The notes below the pieces were generated by a model that saw only the letters and a program-made list of their open reading frames with translations, was not told the DNA's origin and searched no databases. Made by a program: the position numbers and the translations under genes. Positions 17,664 through 26,704 of a stretch of DNA of 64,000 nucleotides are shown in pieces. Origin of the DNA: JAGOEF01 sp029564465 (GTDB lineage: Bacteria; Bacteroidota; Bacteroidia; Bacteroidales; ML635J-15); assembly GCA_029564465.1 (NCBI GenBank), contig JAKQPY010000075.1, positions 8,670 through 72,669 on the forward strand, written 5' to 3'. The first letter of the stretch is position 1. Each line of letters opens with the position of its first letter.

Positions 17664-18473
17664 TTATTTAATGACTAACTTTTCTAAATCTTCGGTTTTT
17701 CCGTTGAACACATCCACATCAACCTTGCTATTAATTCCATTTACAATTCCACCATGGCTGAATTGCCAGAATTTCCATTCAGGGGCAACGTCTGCGGCAT
17801 CGCCGGTTATGCGCAGGTACGAAATCCAAACCGTATATTTATTGAATCGGACATCGTTGCGAAAAAGGCTTTTGTACATACTGGGGAATGTATAGAGTAT
17901 AGGTGTAACTCCGTAGTGTTTTTCGACGGTTTCGAGCCAGTTGAGCAGGCCGGTTTTCAGGCTGCTTGTATTCTGCACACGGCTGTAGGCTTCAATATCG
18001 AGCACAGGAGGCAGATCGCCGGGTAGTAAACTTACGGTTTTTATAAAATTCTCAGCCTGAACTGCGGAGTTTTCGTCGGGGCGATAATAATGGTAAGCTC
18101 CCCGAATCAAGTCGTTACGACCAGCGGCATACCAATTGGTCACAAAATTCCGGTCAACACGGTCTTTCCCTGCGGTTGCCCTGATAAATACGAATTTCAT
18201 TCCTTTTTCGGCAGCTACCTTTTTCCAGTCGATATTTTTCTGATACTCTGACACGTCGATGCCAAAAACGGTGTATTTCGAAAAGTGGGTAACGTACGAT
18301 TGGAAACTATTGTCGCCCTTATATGGGTTTTCGACTGCGACAGGTGCCGTTACCTTTGCGAAAAATTTCAGATAAATAAGTCCTGCCGCAATAAATACAA
18401 TGAGTGCAACAAAAACATAAAACAGGCTTTTGCCCTTTCCTTTTGTTTTGCGTGATCTACGACGGCGGGCCAT
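17664..18473 (-). CDS. GH25-family muramidase, membrane-anchored
   Basis: A 269-aa protein with a very basic N-terminus (about 14 residues of Arg/Lys), one membrane segment (about 16-37), and a GH25 lysozyme domain. The domain opens with FGIDVSEYQKNIDWKKV and has the catalytic Asp-x-Glu in PPVLDIEAYS near residue 160. The domain would face the periplasm and cleave peptidoglycan glycan strands. It starts 4 bp after the asd stop, so the two genes share a transcript. A remodelling rather than a lytic-phage role is inferred from the membrane anchor and housekeeping context. Confidence 0.9.
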   Translation of the reverse strand: MARRRRSRKTKGKGKSLFYVFVALIVFIAAGLIYLKFFAKVTAPVAVENPYKGDNSFQSYVTHFSKYTVFGIDVSEYQKNIDWKKVAAEKGMKFVFIRATAGKDRVDRNFVTNWYAAGRNDLIRGAYHYYRPDENSAVQAENFIKTVSLLPGDLPPVLDIEAYSRVQNTSSLKTGLLNWLETVEKHYGVTPILYTFPSMYKSLFRNDVRFNKYTVWISYLRITGDAADVAPEWKFWQFSHGGIVNGINSKVDVDVFNGKTEDLEKLVIK

Positions 18474-18477
18474 AGTA

Positions 18478-19458
18478 TTACCTGTTAATCAGGTATTCTG
18501 CAATTTGTACCGCATTGGTGGCTGCGCCTTTACGCAGGTTGTCCGACACTATCCACAGGTTTATGGCATTACAATTTGACAGGTCAGCCCTTATACGTCC
18601 TACAAAAACCTCATCTTTGTCTTCGGCATACAGAGGCATGGGATAGAGATTTTCTGCAGGCTTATCCTGAACAATAATACCCGCTGTTTTTGATAATATT
18701 TCGCGAATGTTTGCCACATCGGGCTTATTTATGAATTCGATGTTTACACTTTCGGAATGTCCTCCTGCCACAGGAACGCGCACAACGGTTCCACTCAGTG
18801 CTAAATCGGGAATCCCCATTATTTTCCGGCTTTCGTTAAGGAGCTTCATTTCTTCGTCGGTATAATCGTTGGCCAGAAAATTTCCCCCATGCGGAATGCA
18901 GTTCATAAATATCTGATGAGGGTATGCGCAGCGGTTTTCGATGCCATTCCGCTCGTCGTTTATTTGTTTTACGCCTTTGTAGCCCGAGCCACTCACCGAT
19001 TGGTAGGTTGAAACAATTACCCGTTTCAGCCCGAAGGCCAGATGCAGGGGATACAATACAGCCACCAGTTGTATGGTTGAGCAATTGGGGTTGGCAATAA
19101 TCTGGGGGTCAAGGCTTAAGGTATGCCCATTGATTTCGGGTACAACCAGCGGGATGTTTTCGTGCATCCGCCATGCCGATGAATTATCGATAACGGTACA
19201 TCCCACATCAACAAAAGCCTGTGCCCATGCCAGTGAAATATCTTTTCCTGCCGAGAACAGGGCAATTTGAGGTTTACGGCTTAATGCCTCGGTAAAACCA
19301 CACACGGTATAGTCCTTGCCGCAGAATTTTACGTTTTTCCCTTCCGAGCGCTCCGAAGCCACCGGAATAAGTTCGCTTACCGGAAATTTATGTTCTTCGA
19401 GAACCCTGAGCATTTTTTGCCCCACAAGGCCGGTGGCACCCACAACAGCTACTTTCAT
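18478..19458 (-). CDS. asd: Aspartate-semialdehyde dehydrogenase
   Basis: A 326-aa cytoplasmic enzyme that reduces aspartyl-phosphate to aspartate semialdehyde for Lys/diaminopimelate, Thr and Met synthesis. The nucleotide-binding start is MKVAVVGATGLVGQKML, the active-site Cys is in ANPNCSTIQLV near residue 128, and the substrate-binding RVPVAGGHSESVNIEF lies near 230. The start at 19458 puts the Rossmann motif at residue 6; an upstream in-frame start at 19494 adds a non-family leader. It is followed by GH25 with a 4-bp gap. Confidence 0.95.
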   Translation of the reverse strand: MKVAVVGATGLVGQKMLRVLEEHKFPVSELIPVASERSEGKNVKFCGKDYTVCGFTEALSRKPQIALFSAGKDISLAWAQAFVDVGCTVIDNSSAWRMHENIPLVVPEINGHTLSLDPQIIANPNCSTIQLVAVLYPLHLAFGLKRVIVSTYQSVSGSGYKGVKQINDERNGIENRCAYPHQIFMNCIPHGGNFLANDYTDEEMKLLNESRKIMGIPDLALSGTVVRVPVAGGHSESVNIEFINKPDVANIREILSKTAGIIVQDKPAENLYPMPLYAEDKDEVFVGRIRADLSNCNAINLWIVSDNLRKGAATNAVQIAEYLINR

Positions 19459-19491
19459 TGGTTTATTGTTCAATAATTGTTTTATTAATCG

Positions 19492-19499
19492 CAAAAATA
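19492..19499 (-). promoter_or_regulatory. Candidate promoter -7 element for asd
   Basis: Read on the minus strand, TATTTTTG matches TAnnTTTG about 33 bp before the start codon. A TTTC (one mismatch to TTTG) lies 18 bp upstream of it, so the -33 box is only approximate. Confidence 0.45.
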
Positions 19500-19612
19500 A
19501 TCCGTTTAAATAATGCCGAAAGATACAAACAGAAATACTATGAATGCAAAAATCAGAATGAAATTATTGACATCCGATTGTGATTGAAAAACTGAGATGC
19601 CTGAATCCGATT

Positions 19613-20227
19613 TTAGAACAGGCCGTGAAGTTCTGCATCAATTTTATTGATTACACCTCGCAAATCTTCCTGGACTCGGGTGAAGTCGGTATTGTCGACA
19701 TCAACAATCAGCAACTTTCCATCCTTGTAATTGTTTACCCAGGCTTCGTAACGTTCGTTGAGGCGTTGCAGGTAATCGAGACGTATTGAGTTTTCGTATT
19801 TACGCCCGCGTTGCTGAATCTGCTGAACCAGTGTGGGGACCGATGCCCTGAGATAAATGAGCAGATCGGGGGGTTGCACCAGCGAACTCATCAGGTTGAA
19901 GAGCGTAAAATAGTTATCGAAATCACGGGTGGTCATCAAACCCATCGCGTGGAGGTTGGGAGCAAAAATAAATGCATCCTCGTATATCGTGCGGTCCTGA
20001 ATTACCGTTTTCCCCGATTTGCGAATATCGAGTATCTGACTGAAACGACTGTTGAGAAAATATATCTGCAGGTTGAACGACCATCGCTGCATATCTTCAT
20101 AAAAATCGGTGAGATACGGATTGTCGTCAACTTCTTCGAAATGAGGCTGCCACGAATAGTGTTTTGCCAGTAATGTTGTCAGGGTAGTTTTTCCCGAACC
20201 GATATTTCCTGCTATAGCAATATGCAT
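19613..20227 (-). CDS. Deoxynucleoside kinase
   Basis: A 204-aa deoxyribonucleoside kinase of the dGK/dCK/dAK type. The P-loop is IAGNIGSGKTTLTTLLA at residues 4-20, the catalytic/substrate motif is VIQDRTIYEDAFIF near 75-88, and an Arg-rich lid is near QQRGRKYENSIR. It phosphorylates deoxynucleosides with ATP in the salvage pathway; which base it prefers cannot be read. It stands alone between asd and a secreted protein gene. Confidence 0.9.
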   Translation of the reverse strand: MHIAIAGNIGSGKTTLTTLLAKHYSWQPHFEEVDDNPYLTDFYEDMQRWSFNLQIYFLNSRFSQILDIRKSGKTVIQDRTIYEDAFIFAPNLHAMGLMTTRDFDNYFTLFNLMSSLVQPPDLLIYLRASVPTLVQQIQQRGRKYENSIRLDYLQRLNERYEAWVNNYKDGKLLIVDVDNTDFTRVQEDLRGVINKIDAELHGLF

Positions 20228-20285
20228 ATCAATAGTTATTTTCTGAGTGTACTAAAATAGAATTTTTCGCCGGAACAACAATGCA

Positions 20286-21077
20286 TTAGTTTTCAACCAC
20301 CGAATATATTTTTAAAATATTGTTGATAACTAAAAAAAGTCGACTCCCGTTATATACTGCCTGTGAAAAGCCATTTTCTGGTAAATCAACTTGGCGCATA
20401 GTGCGATTTTTTAGATTGTAAATCACAAATTGTGCAGGAGTTACCATATAGATATTTTCGCCGGAGGCATACATTGAATAAACTTCCGTAACAGGTAACG
20501 AAACCAAAAAACCCGCAAATTTATCGAAAACGAAAACATCGTTTTGCTCAAAATTCAGAAGCAGGTAATCGGTAAACTCCGATAAAATCACCCTTTTATC
20601 ACTTAGCTTTTTCAATTCGATACTATTGCTTTCGCTGACTTTTTGAAGATTGCTGTCAAAATATTTTATCCGCCGGTCAGCGTTATCGTATACCCAAAAA
20701 CCACCCTGTTGTGAACTGCAAACAGCCTGAACATCGGTGAGCCGTAAATCGGCCAATGAAACCGGGTCGCGCAGGGGTGTAAGTTTATTGTCGATAAAGA
20801 CCACAAAGTCGAAGTCATCGTAAAAAACAGTTATTTTCAATGGATTACTTACATCTGCCGAAGTAATGCCGCCCAGGTTGATATTGCTGTAAGAACTTTG
20901 TACCTGGTTCTTATTATTGATTTTGTACAGGGTAACACCATCAATCAGGTATCGGGTTCCCAGTATATCGGTAACTACCCGGCCTTCTCTTATCATGCAG
21001 GTATCTTCGAGCTTCCACTGGGCAAAAACCGGCAAACCGCTAGCCCAAAGAAATAGTATAAAAATCAGATGTTTCAT
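20286..21077 (-). CDS. Exported protein of unknown function
   Basis: A 263-aa protein with a signal peptide (MKHLIFILFLWASG to FAQ, about residues 1-19). The mature part is made of repeated short beta-like stretches with Asp/Asn turns, such as GGFWVYDNADRRIKYFD, suggesting a beta-propeller-like fold; this is inference only. No catalytic motif is visible. It has a textbook promoter of its own. Homologues are common in Bacteroidota as far as I can judge, but no function is known to me. Confidence 0.7.
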   Translation of the reverse strand: MKHLIFILFLWASGLPVFAQWKLEDTCMIREGRVVTDILGTRYLIDGVTLYKINNKNQVQSSYSNINLGGITSADVSNPLKITVFYDDFDFVVFIDNKLTPLRDPVSLADLRLTDVQAVCSSQQGGFWVYDNADRRIKYFDSNLQKVSESNSIELKKLSDKRVILSEFTDYLLLNFEQNDVFVFDKFAGFLVSLPVTEVYSMYASGENIYMVTPAQFVIYNLKNRTMRQVDLPENGFSQAVYNGSRLFLVINNILKIYSVVEN

Positions 21078-21120
21078 TCGCAATCAGCTTCAAAAACCAG
21101 TCCAACCTGAACCGTATGTG

Positions 21121-21151
21121 CAAAAGTAGCATTTTGATGGCCAAAAACAAA
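21121..21151 (-). promoter_or_regulatory. Bacteroidota-type promoter for the 20286-21077 gene
   Basis: On the minus strand TTTG (21151-21148), a 19-bp spacer and TACTTTTG (21128-21121) match the consensus exactly. The start codon lies about 43 bp downstream, and the terminator of the preceding gene is just upstream. Confidence 0.75.
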
Positions 21152-21163
21152 TCAGAATTTCAC

Positions 21164-21200
21164 ATAAAAAACCCCGGAACTGCTGAATCCCGGGGTAATT
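21164..21200 (-). terminator. Terminator after the Spy/CpxP-like gene
   Basis: ACCCCGG (21171-21177) pairs with CCGGGGT (21190-21196) around a 12-base loop. On the minus strand the stem is followed by a run of T. The plus-strand side also has a long T tract, so it could work in both directions. Confidence 0.75.
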
Positions 21201-21219
21201 TTTTTTTAAATATTGAACT

Positions 21220-21690
21220 TTATTTGGAATCTCCGTGTTTGCAGGGCTGTCCTTGCTTCGGCATATCGCCTTTATCTTTCTTATCGCAATGCTTTTTCAT
21301 GTCTTTCTTCGAATCAAACTGCAAACGCTGTTCCGGAGTCAGCAGTTCCCTGATGCGCATATCGCCATGGGTTTTGTTTTTCATAATCTGCATTTTCAAT
21401 GCCCCGATTTCTTCGATCTTTTTATCCACTTCTTTTTCGACGGGTTTATCTGCCAGCAGCAATTTGTCGAGCTCGGCCTTTTTGATTTCAAGGTCAGCTT
21501 TCAATTGCAGGTTTTGCTGTTTAACCTCGTTTCTTACTTTTTTTATAGCACCCTGCTGATCAGGTGTTAATCCCTCGATGCGACATTCATGGGCCGGTTT
21601 CATGGCTTTGCCGCATTGTTCATGTTGTTGAGCCATCAACGAAGAGCTCAGCACTATCGCCATCATTAAAACAATCCATCTGATTTTCAT
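21220..21690 (-). CDS. Spy/CpxP-like periplasmic chaperone
   Basis: A 156-aa exported protein with a signal peptide (to about residue 21, ending LMAQQ) and an all-helical, highly charged body. Two LTxxQ motifs, the signature of Spy/CpxP proteins, are present: LTPDQQ near residue 40 and LTPEQRLQF near 116. Known members are periplasmic ATP-independent chaperones or metal-stress sensors. A Lys/His-rich C-terminus (CDKKDKGDMPKQGQ) could bind metal, which is speculative. It has its own terminator. Confidence 0.8.
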   Translation of the reverse strand: MKIRWIVLMMAIVLSSSLMAQQHEQCGKAMKPAHECRIEGLTPDQQGAIKKVRNEVKQQNLQLKADLEIKKAELDKLLLADKPVEKEVDKKIEEIGALKMQIMKNKTHGDMRIRELLTPEQRLQFDSKKDMKKHCDKKDKGDMPKQGQPCKHGDSK

Positions 21691-21759
21691 TTTTCTTTAC
21701 ATTTTGGTTACATGCTTCTGACAGTTTCGGATTTAGTTAGTTTAATCGGACTAAAAAAT

Positions 21760-21767
21760 TAATTTTG
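21760..21767 (+). promoter_or_regulatory. Candidate -7 element for the antiporter gene
   Basis: TAATTTTG matches TAnnTTTG, 23 bp before the start codon at 21791. A TTAG at the -33 position differs from TTTG by one base. Confidence 0.45.
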
Positions 21768-21790
21768 TTTGATTTGAAAAACACGGGACT

Positions 21791-23125
21791 ATGAATACAA
21801 TTATTTATGCGGTGTTACTTATGGGCTTGCTTATTTTTTGTGCCCATTTGTTTAATGCTTTGTTTGCTAAAACTAAGATTCCCAATGTACTCTTATTGCT
21901 GATTATTGGAATTGCAGCCGGATTTTTTGTCAACCAGAAACAATTTTTTGGTGAACTTGGCCGGGTTTTTACCACCATAACTCTGGTAGTGATAATCTTC
22001 GAAAGCGGGGTAAATCTGAAGTTCTCCGACCTGCGAAAAGCTATTGGGCCTGCAAGCATGGTTACCTTGTTTAATTTTATTGCCAGCCTGATAATTGTTT
22101 CAACAATTACACATTTCTTCATGAATTTCGATTGGACATCGGCAATTTTTATGGGGGCAGTGCTGGGCGGAACCTCATCGGCGGTGGTAATACCCATGCT
22201 GAAGCAAATGAAAATGAAGGAAAAAAGTAATAATGTGCTGTTGTTGGAGTCGGCGCTCAGCGATGTATTATGTCTGGTGGTTGGACTTGCAGCACTCGAT
22301 GGTATGAAGGCAGGCTCGCTCGATGTTGGAAGCATTTTTAATTCGATGTGGCAATCGTTTGTTTTTGCAGCACTTATTGGAATCGCTGCCGGGTTTATCT
22401 GGACATTACTGCTGGGATTTGTCAGAAGTGCAAAAAATTCTATGTTTACCAGCCTGGCCTATTTATTTATTGTGTATGCAATTGTTGAACTGCTCGGGTG
22501 GAATGGTGGTATTGCCGCCCTTACACTTGGAATTATACTGGGTAACTCCGGAACTTTCAGCGAATCGCGTGTAATCACAAAATACCTCAAAATACCGGTG
22601 GCAACTTTACGCGAAAACGAACTTTCTTTTTTCTCGGAGATTGTCTTTGTGCTACAAACCTATTTTTTCGTTTATGTAGGTATCAGCATTCAATTCAGTA
22701 GTTTTTCGACTTACCTGTATGGTTTATTGCTTGTAGCCCTGATTATTCTGGTGCGACCTCTAGGAATTAAACTTTTTGCCAGTAAGGGTGTTGAGCGCAA
22801 AGAGAGAAGAATTATGTCGGTTATGACTCCCAAAGGTCTGGTGGCGGCAGTGCTTGCATCATTGCCATTGCAGGCCGGCTTGTCGGTCGGGGGAATAATT
22901 CAGGATCTGGGTTATGCCATCGTTTTGTTGAGCATTATTATCTGCAGCATTCTGGTAATGATTGCAGGCAGCCGTCCCGAAGTTATTTTCGGTGTCCTGG
23001 GCGATAGAATGCACCACCACAGATCATCCGGGGATGAACCCGCTACCAGCGAAAACCCTTTGTTGGTTGATGAAAATATGACGGAAGAAGAAAATGAACC
23101 ACAAATGAAATCGAATGAAAACTAA
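21791..23125 (+). CDS. Cation:proton antiporter (CPA2 type)
   Basis: A 444-aa polytopic inner-membrane protein with about twelve hydrophobic segments. It carries features of the sodium/hydrogen exchanger family, including GAVLGGTSSAVVIPMLKQ near residue 120 and ESALSDVLCLVVGLA near 150, where the acidic Glu and Asp fit ion-binding positions. The charged C-terminal tail (about 400-444) has no recognisable RCK/TrkA domain. It likely exchanges Na+ or K+ for H+. Its 3' end overlaps the start of the retropepsin-like gene by 11 bp. Confidence 0.88.
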   Translation: MNTIIYAVLLMGLLIFCAHLFNALFAKTKIPNVLLLLIIGIAAGFFVNQKQFFGELGRVFTTITLVVIIFESGVNLKFSDLRKAIGPASMVTLFNFIASLIIVSTITHFFMNFDWTSAIFMGAVLGGTSSAVVIPMLKQMKMKEKSNNVLLLESALSDVLCLVVGLAALDGMKAGSLDVGSIFNSMWQSFVFAALIGIAAGFIWTLLLGFVRSAKNSMFTSLAYLFIVYAIVELLGWNGGIAALTLGIILGNSGTFSESRVITKYLKIPVATLRENELSFFSEIVFVLQTYFFVYVGISIQFSSFSTYLYGLLLVALIILVRPLGIKLFASKGVERKERRIMSVMTPKGLVAAVLASLPLQAGLSVGGIIQDLGYAIVLLSIIICSILVMIAGSRPEVIFGVLGDRMHHHRSSGDEPATSENPLLVDENMTEEENEPQMKSNEN

Positions 23126-23555
23126 CACCTCCATTGTTTCTCTGGAAATAATCCCGCTCGAAAATGGTCTGCACATTGCAGTTAAATGTAAAGTGGTTCG
23201 CTACAATGCCTTGATGCTCATTGATACAGGGGCAAGTCAATCGGTTTTCGACATGGGTCATAAAGCATTTGCAAAACTCAATCTCACGAGAATTTCGGAA
23301 CCGGTAAAATCGTCAGGGATAAACTCCGAGATCCACGACCTATTTACAGGTAATATCGACAGCTTTAGAATTGGTGAAATTCGAATCAGGAATATGCAGG
23401 CTTTGTTTATGCCGTTCAATCATATTAATTCGATGTATAAAGCATTGAAATTAGAACCATTGGCAGGCATTCTCGGAGGTGATTTTCTGGAGTTTTATGA
23501 GGCTGAAATCAGCTATCGCAACAGCGAAATACACCTTAAGTTAAATAAAGACTGA
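23115..23555 (+). CDS. Retropepsin-like (clan AA) aspartic protease
   Basis: A 146-aa single-domain protein with the clan AA active-site motif ALMLIDTGASQSVFD near residue 33, and the second hydrophobic-Gly motif AGILGGDFLEFYEAEI near 116. This is the half-pepsin arrangement that works as a homodimer. There is no signal peptide or membrane segment, so it is predicted cytoplasmic. Its ATG lies inside the antiporter gene (overlap 11 bp), which suggests translational coupling. Substrate unknown. Confidence 0.82.
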   Translation: MKTNTSIVSLEIIPLENGLHIAVKCKVVRYNALMLIDTGASQSVFDMGHKAFAKLNLTRISEPVKSSGINSEIHDLFTGNIDSFRIGEIRIRNMQALFMPFNHINSMYKALKLEPLAGILGGDFLEFYEAEISYRNSEIHLKLNKD

Positions 23556-23557
23556 TG

Positions 23558-23590
23558 TTTGGGTATTTTTTAAAAAAAAGTCTATATTTG
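23558..23590 (+). promoter_or_regulatory. Bacteroidota-type promoter for secDF
   Basis: TTTG at 23558-23561 and TATATTTG at 23583-23590 are separated by 21 bp, slightly wider than the ideal 19. The start codon follows after 48 bp. Confidence 0.65.
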
Positions 23591-23638
23591 CAGGCTAATA
23601 AAAAAAAGAAGTATTTAACGTTTTAAAAATTAAAAGAA

Positions 23639-26600
23639 ATGCGTAATAAAGGTGCAATTATTCTTGTTGCAGTATTGCTGTCGCTGGTTTGTCTCTATTA
23701 TCTGTCTTTCAGTATCAGGTCGAATCAGATTTCAAATAAGGCAACCAAGTATGCTGAGGCTAAGTTCAACGCCATGAATCTTAAGGTGGATGACCTGGAA
23801 AAATCGCATATCCTCGATTCTATCAAAAAGAGTTATCTGGATTCGCTGTCAGGCGAGAAGGTTTTCTGGATGTTTAAATCGTACACCTACAGCGAACTTC
23901 GCGAGCGCGAAATGGCATTGGGTCTTGACCTTAAAGGCGGGATGAACGTTACCATCGAGGTATCGGCGTCCGATATTATCAAAGCCCTGTCGAACAACAA
24001 AAACGATTCGCTGATGAATCAGGCCATTCAGATTGCCATTCAGCAACAGGTAGCCAGCAACGAAGGTTTTGTTAACCTGTTTGCCAAAGCCTACGCCGAT
24101 GTTTCGAAAGGGAAATCGTTAGCCAATCTGTTTATCACAGCCGACAATAAAGACAAAATTACGATTCAGTCGAGCAACGAGGAGGTGATTGCCTACCTTC
24201 GCGAAGAATACAGTGCAGCCATTGGCAATGCCAGCGAAGTTCTCCGCAAGCGTATCGACCATTTTGGCGTTGTTCAGCCCAATATTCAGGAAGATTTTGC
24301 CATAAAAGGCAGGTTCCACATCGAATTGCCCGGTATTAAAGATCCGGAACGTGTTCGAAAACTGCTGCAGGGAACCGCTTTGCTCGAATTCTGGGAAACC
24401 TTCGAGAACAAAGAGGTAGCTCCAAAACTTGAGCAAATCAACAATTTGCTGAAGAAAACCAATATAGTTGCCGACCTCGATACCCTTGCAAAAACAACGG
24501 GAAGCGATACGGCAAAACCGGCAAATCAAAACCTGATTGTTGATGAAAACATTATTGCTGACACCAACGCGAAACCGGCTCAGGCTGATACTGCAGCCAA
24601 AACTCCGGCAGTAGCTGAAGAAAATCCCCTCTTCGAACGTTTAATTCCCAATGTGACCCAACAGGGAGAATTATTGCCGGGTCCGGTGGTTGGACGTGCA
24701 CATATTAAGGATACAGCTAAGGTAAATGCTATATTTAATAACGAAAAGGTACACGAAATTCTGGGTGACGAAATTGTATTGTCATGGGCATTTAAACCTA
24801 TGGAAAACTCTCCGGATTATTATGAACTTATCGCGCTGAAGCGTGATAGCAGAACCGGTGAGGCTGCCCTTGGCGGAGATGTGATTACCAATGCCCGTGA
24901 AGAATTTGGGCAGGGAAGTGCATACGCCGAAGTAACCATGTCGATGGACAGCCGTGGTAGCAACGAATGGGCACGTATTACCCGTGTAAATAAAGGCAGA
25001 AGTATTGCCATTGTACTCGATGGATATGTATATTCTTATCCTACTGTTCAAAACGAGATTAAAGGTGGAAGAAGTTCTATAACCGGAAACTTTACCATCA
25101 ACGAGGCAAAAGACCTTGCTAACGTGCTGAAATCTGGTAAAATGCCGGCACCGGCTCATATTCTTTCCGAAGAAATTGTGGGTCCGTCCTTAGGTCAAAA
25201 AGCTGTAACATCAGGGCTGAACTCATTTATCATTGCATTTATTATTGTGATGTTGTATATGATTGTTTATTACGGACGTCCCGGAATCACCGCCGACTTT
25301 GCCCTGCTTGCCAACCTGTTCTTTATTTTTGGTGTACTGGCTTCGTTTGGTGCGGTTCTTACCCTTCCGGGTATTGCGGGGGTAGTTCTAACTATTGGTA
25401 TGTCAGTCGATGCGAACATCCTGATTTTTGAACGTATCCGGGAGGAACTCCGGGCCGGAAAGGCCTTGTCGCTGGCAGTAAAGGATGGTTACAAGAACGC
25501 GTATTCTGCAATTATCGATGCAAACATAACCACATTACTTATAGGTATTATCCTCTTCAATTTCGGGGTTGGTCCCATACAGGGTTTTGCTACTACGCTT
25601 ATCATAGGTATTCTGGCCTCCTTGTTCTCGGCAATTTTTATCACGCGTCTCATATTCGACAGCAAGGTGAAACGTGGTAAAAATATTGTTTTCGAAACAG
25701 GTCTCAGCAGAAATGCATTTAAAAACGTAAACATCCAATTCATTGCGAAGCGGAAAATATTCTATGTTATTTCAGGCATTCTGATTGTTATCTCTCTGGT
25801 TTCGCTGGCTACCCATGGTCTGAACCCCGGTATCGACTTTGCCGGTGGGCGTAATTATGTGGTGAAATTCGATAAAGCTGTTTCATCTGAAGAAATTGCC
25901 ACAGCCTTAAAGCCTGTATTTAATGGAGAAACACCCGTGGTAAAAACTTTTGGAGGCAGCAATCAGGTTAAAATTTCAACTAAATATTTAGATCGAAAAT
26001 CTGATGAATTGGTTGATTCGCTGCTTTACACAGGTCTTAAACCCATGCTTCCTGCAGGCACCGATTTGCAGACATTCCTTGCCGACTATAAAATGAGTTC
26101 GCAGAAAGTGGGACCCGCCGTTGCCGACGACATCAAATCGAAATCTGTTATTGCCATTGTACTGGCTCTGATAGTTATTTTCATCTATATCCTAATCCGA
26201 TTTAAAAAATATCAATATTCGGTTGGTGCCGTTGCTTCATTGGTTCACGACGTGATAATTGTTCTTGGGGCATATTCGTTGTTCTATTCCATAATGCCAT
26301 TCTCGCTTGAGATTGACCAGGCATTTATAGCGGCTATACTTACCGTGGTGGGATATTCAATCAACGATACGGTGGTTGTATTCGACCGCCTAAGGGAATA
26401 TCTGGCTGAGTTCAAAAAACGTGACCGCAAAGAAGTAATGAACACTGCCATCAACAGCACATTGAGCCGTACCATCGGGACCTCACTGACCACCCTGCTG
26501 GTGTTGCTTGCTATCTTTATCTTTGGTGGTGAAGTTATCCGGGGCTTTATATTTGCAATTTTGTTGGGTATTTTTGTGGGGACCTACTCCTCAATTTTCA

Positions 26601-26674
26601 TTGCAACGCCCATTACTTATGAATTGATGAAAAGGAAGTCGAAAAGAGAAAAAAGACTTGAAGAAAAACAATAG
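23639..26674 (+). CDS. secDF: Fused protein translocase subunit SecDF
   Basis: A 1011-aa fusion of SecD and SecF, the usual form in Bacteroidota. SecD part: first membrane segment at residues 5-25, the GLDLKGGMNVTIEV motif near 96, a large periplasmic region and a membrane block ending near 680. SecF part: the GIDFAGGRNYVVKF motif near 731 and a second membrane block with GYSINDTVVVFDRL near 903. An acid/Ala/Thr-rich insert lies at about 280-330. The complex uses the proton gradient to help pull proteins across the inner membrane. It has its own promoter and a terminator. Confidence 0.97.
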   Translation: MRNKGAIILVAVLLSLVCLYYLSFSIRSNQISNKATKYAEAKFNAMNLKVDDLEKSHILDSIKKSYLDSLSGEKVFWMFKSYTYSELREREMALGLDLKGGMNVTIEVSASDIIKALSNNKNDSLMNQAIQIAIQQQVASNEGFVNLFAKAYADVSKGKSLANLFITADNKDKITIQSSNEEVIAYLREEYSAAIGNASEVLRKRIDHFGVVQPNIQEDFAIKGRFHIELPGIKDPERVRKLLQGTALLEFWETFENKEVAPKLEQINNLLKKTNIVADLDTLAKTTGSDTAKPANQNLIVDENIIADTNAKPAQADTAAKTPAVAEENPLFERLIPNVTQQGELLPGPVVGRAHIKDTAKVNAIFNNEKVHEILGDEIVLSWAFKPMENSPDYYELIALKRDSRTGEAALGGDVITNAREEFGQGSAYAEVTMSMDSRGSNEWARITRVNKGRSIAIVLDGYVYSYPTVQNEIKGGRSSITGNFTINEAKDLANVLKSGKMPAPAHILSEEIVGPSLGQKAVTSGLNSFIIAFIIVMLYMIVYYGRPGITADFALLANLFFIFGVLASFGAVLTLPGIAGVVLTIGMSVDANILIFERIREELRAGKALSLAVKDGYKNAYSAIIDANITTLLIGIILFNFGVGPIQGFATTLIIGILASLFSAIFITRLIFDSKVKRGKNIVFETGLSRNAFKNVNIQFIAKRKIFYVISGILIVISLVSLATHGLNPGIDFAGGRNYVVKFDKAVSSEEIATALKPVFNGETPVVKTFGGSNQVKISTKYLDRKSDELVDSLLYTGLKPMLPAGTDLQTFLADYKMSSQKVGPAVADDIKSKSVIAIVLALIVIFIYILIRFKKYQYSVGAVASLVHDVIIVLGAYSLFYSIMPFSLEIDQAFIAAILTVVGYSINDTVVVFDRLREYLAEFKKRDRKEVMNTAINSTLSRTIGTSLTTLLVLLAIFIFGGEVIRGFIFAILLGIFVGTYSSIFIATPITYELMKRKSKREKRLEEKQ

Positions 26675-26680
26675 TTAAAG

Positions 26681-26704
26681 GAGGCCGTAAGGCCTCTTTT
26701 TTTT
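26681..26704 (+). terminator. Rho-independent terminator after secDF
   Basis: GAGGCC (26681-26686) and GGCCTC (26691-26696) form a stem with loop GTAA, followed by a run of eight T. It lies 6 bp after the secDF stop; the T run reaches the 3' end of uvrC on the other strand. Confidence 0.85.
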
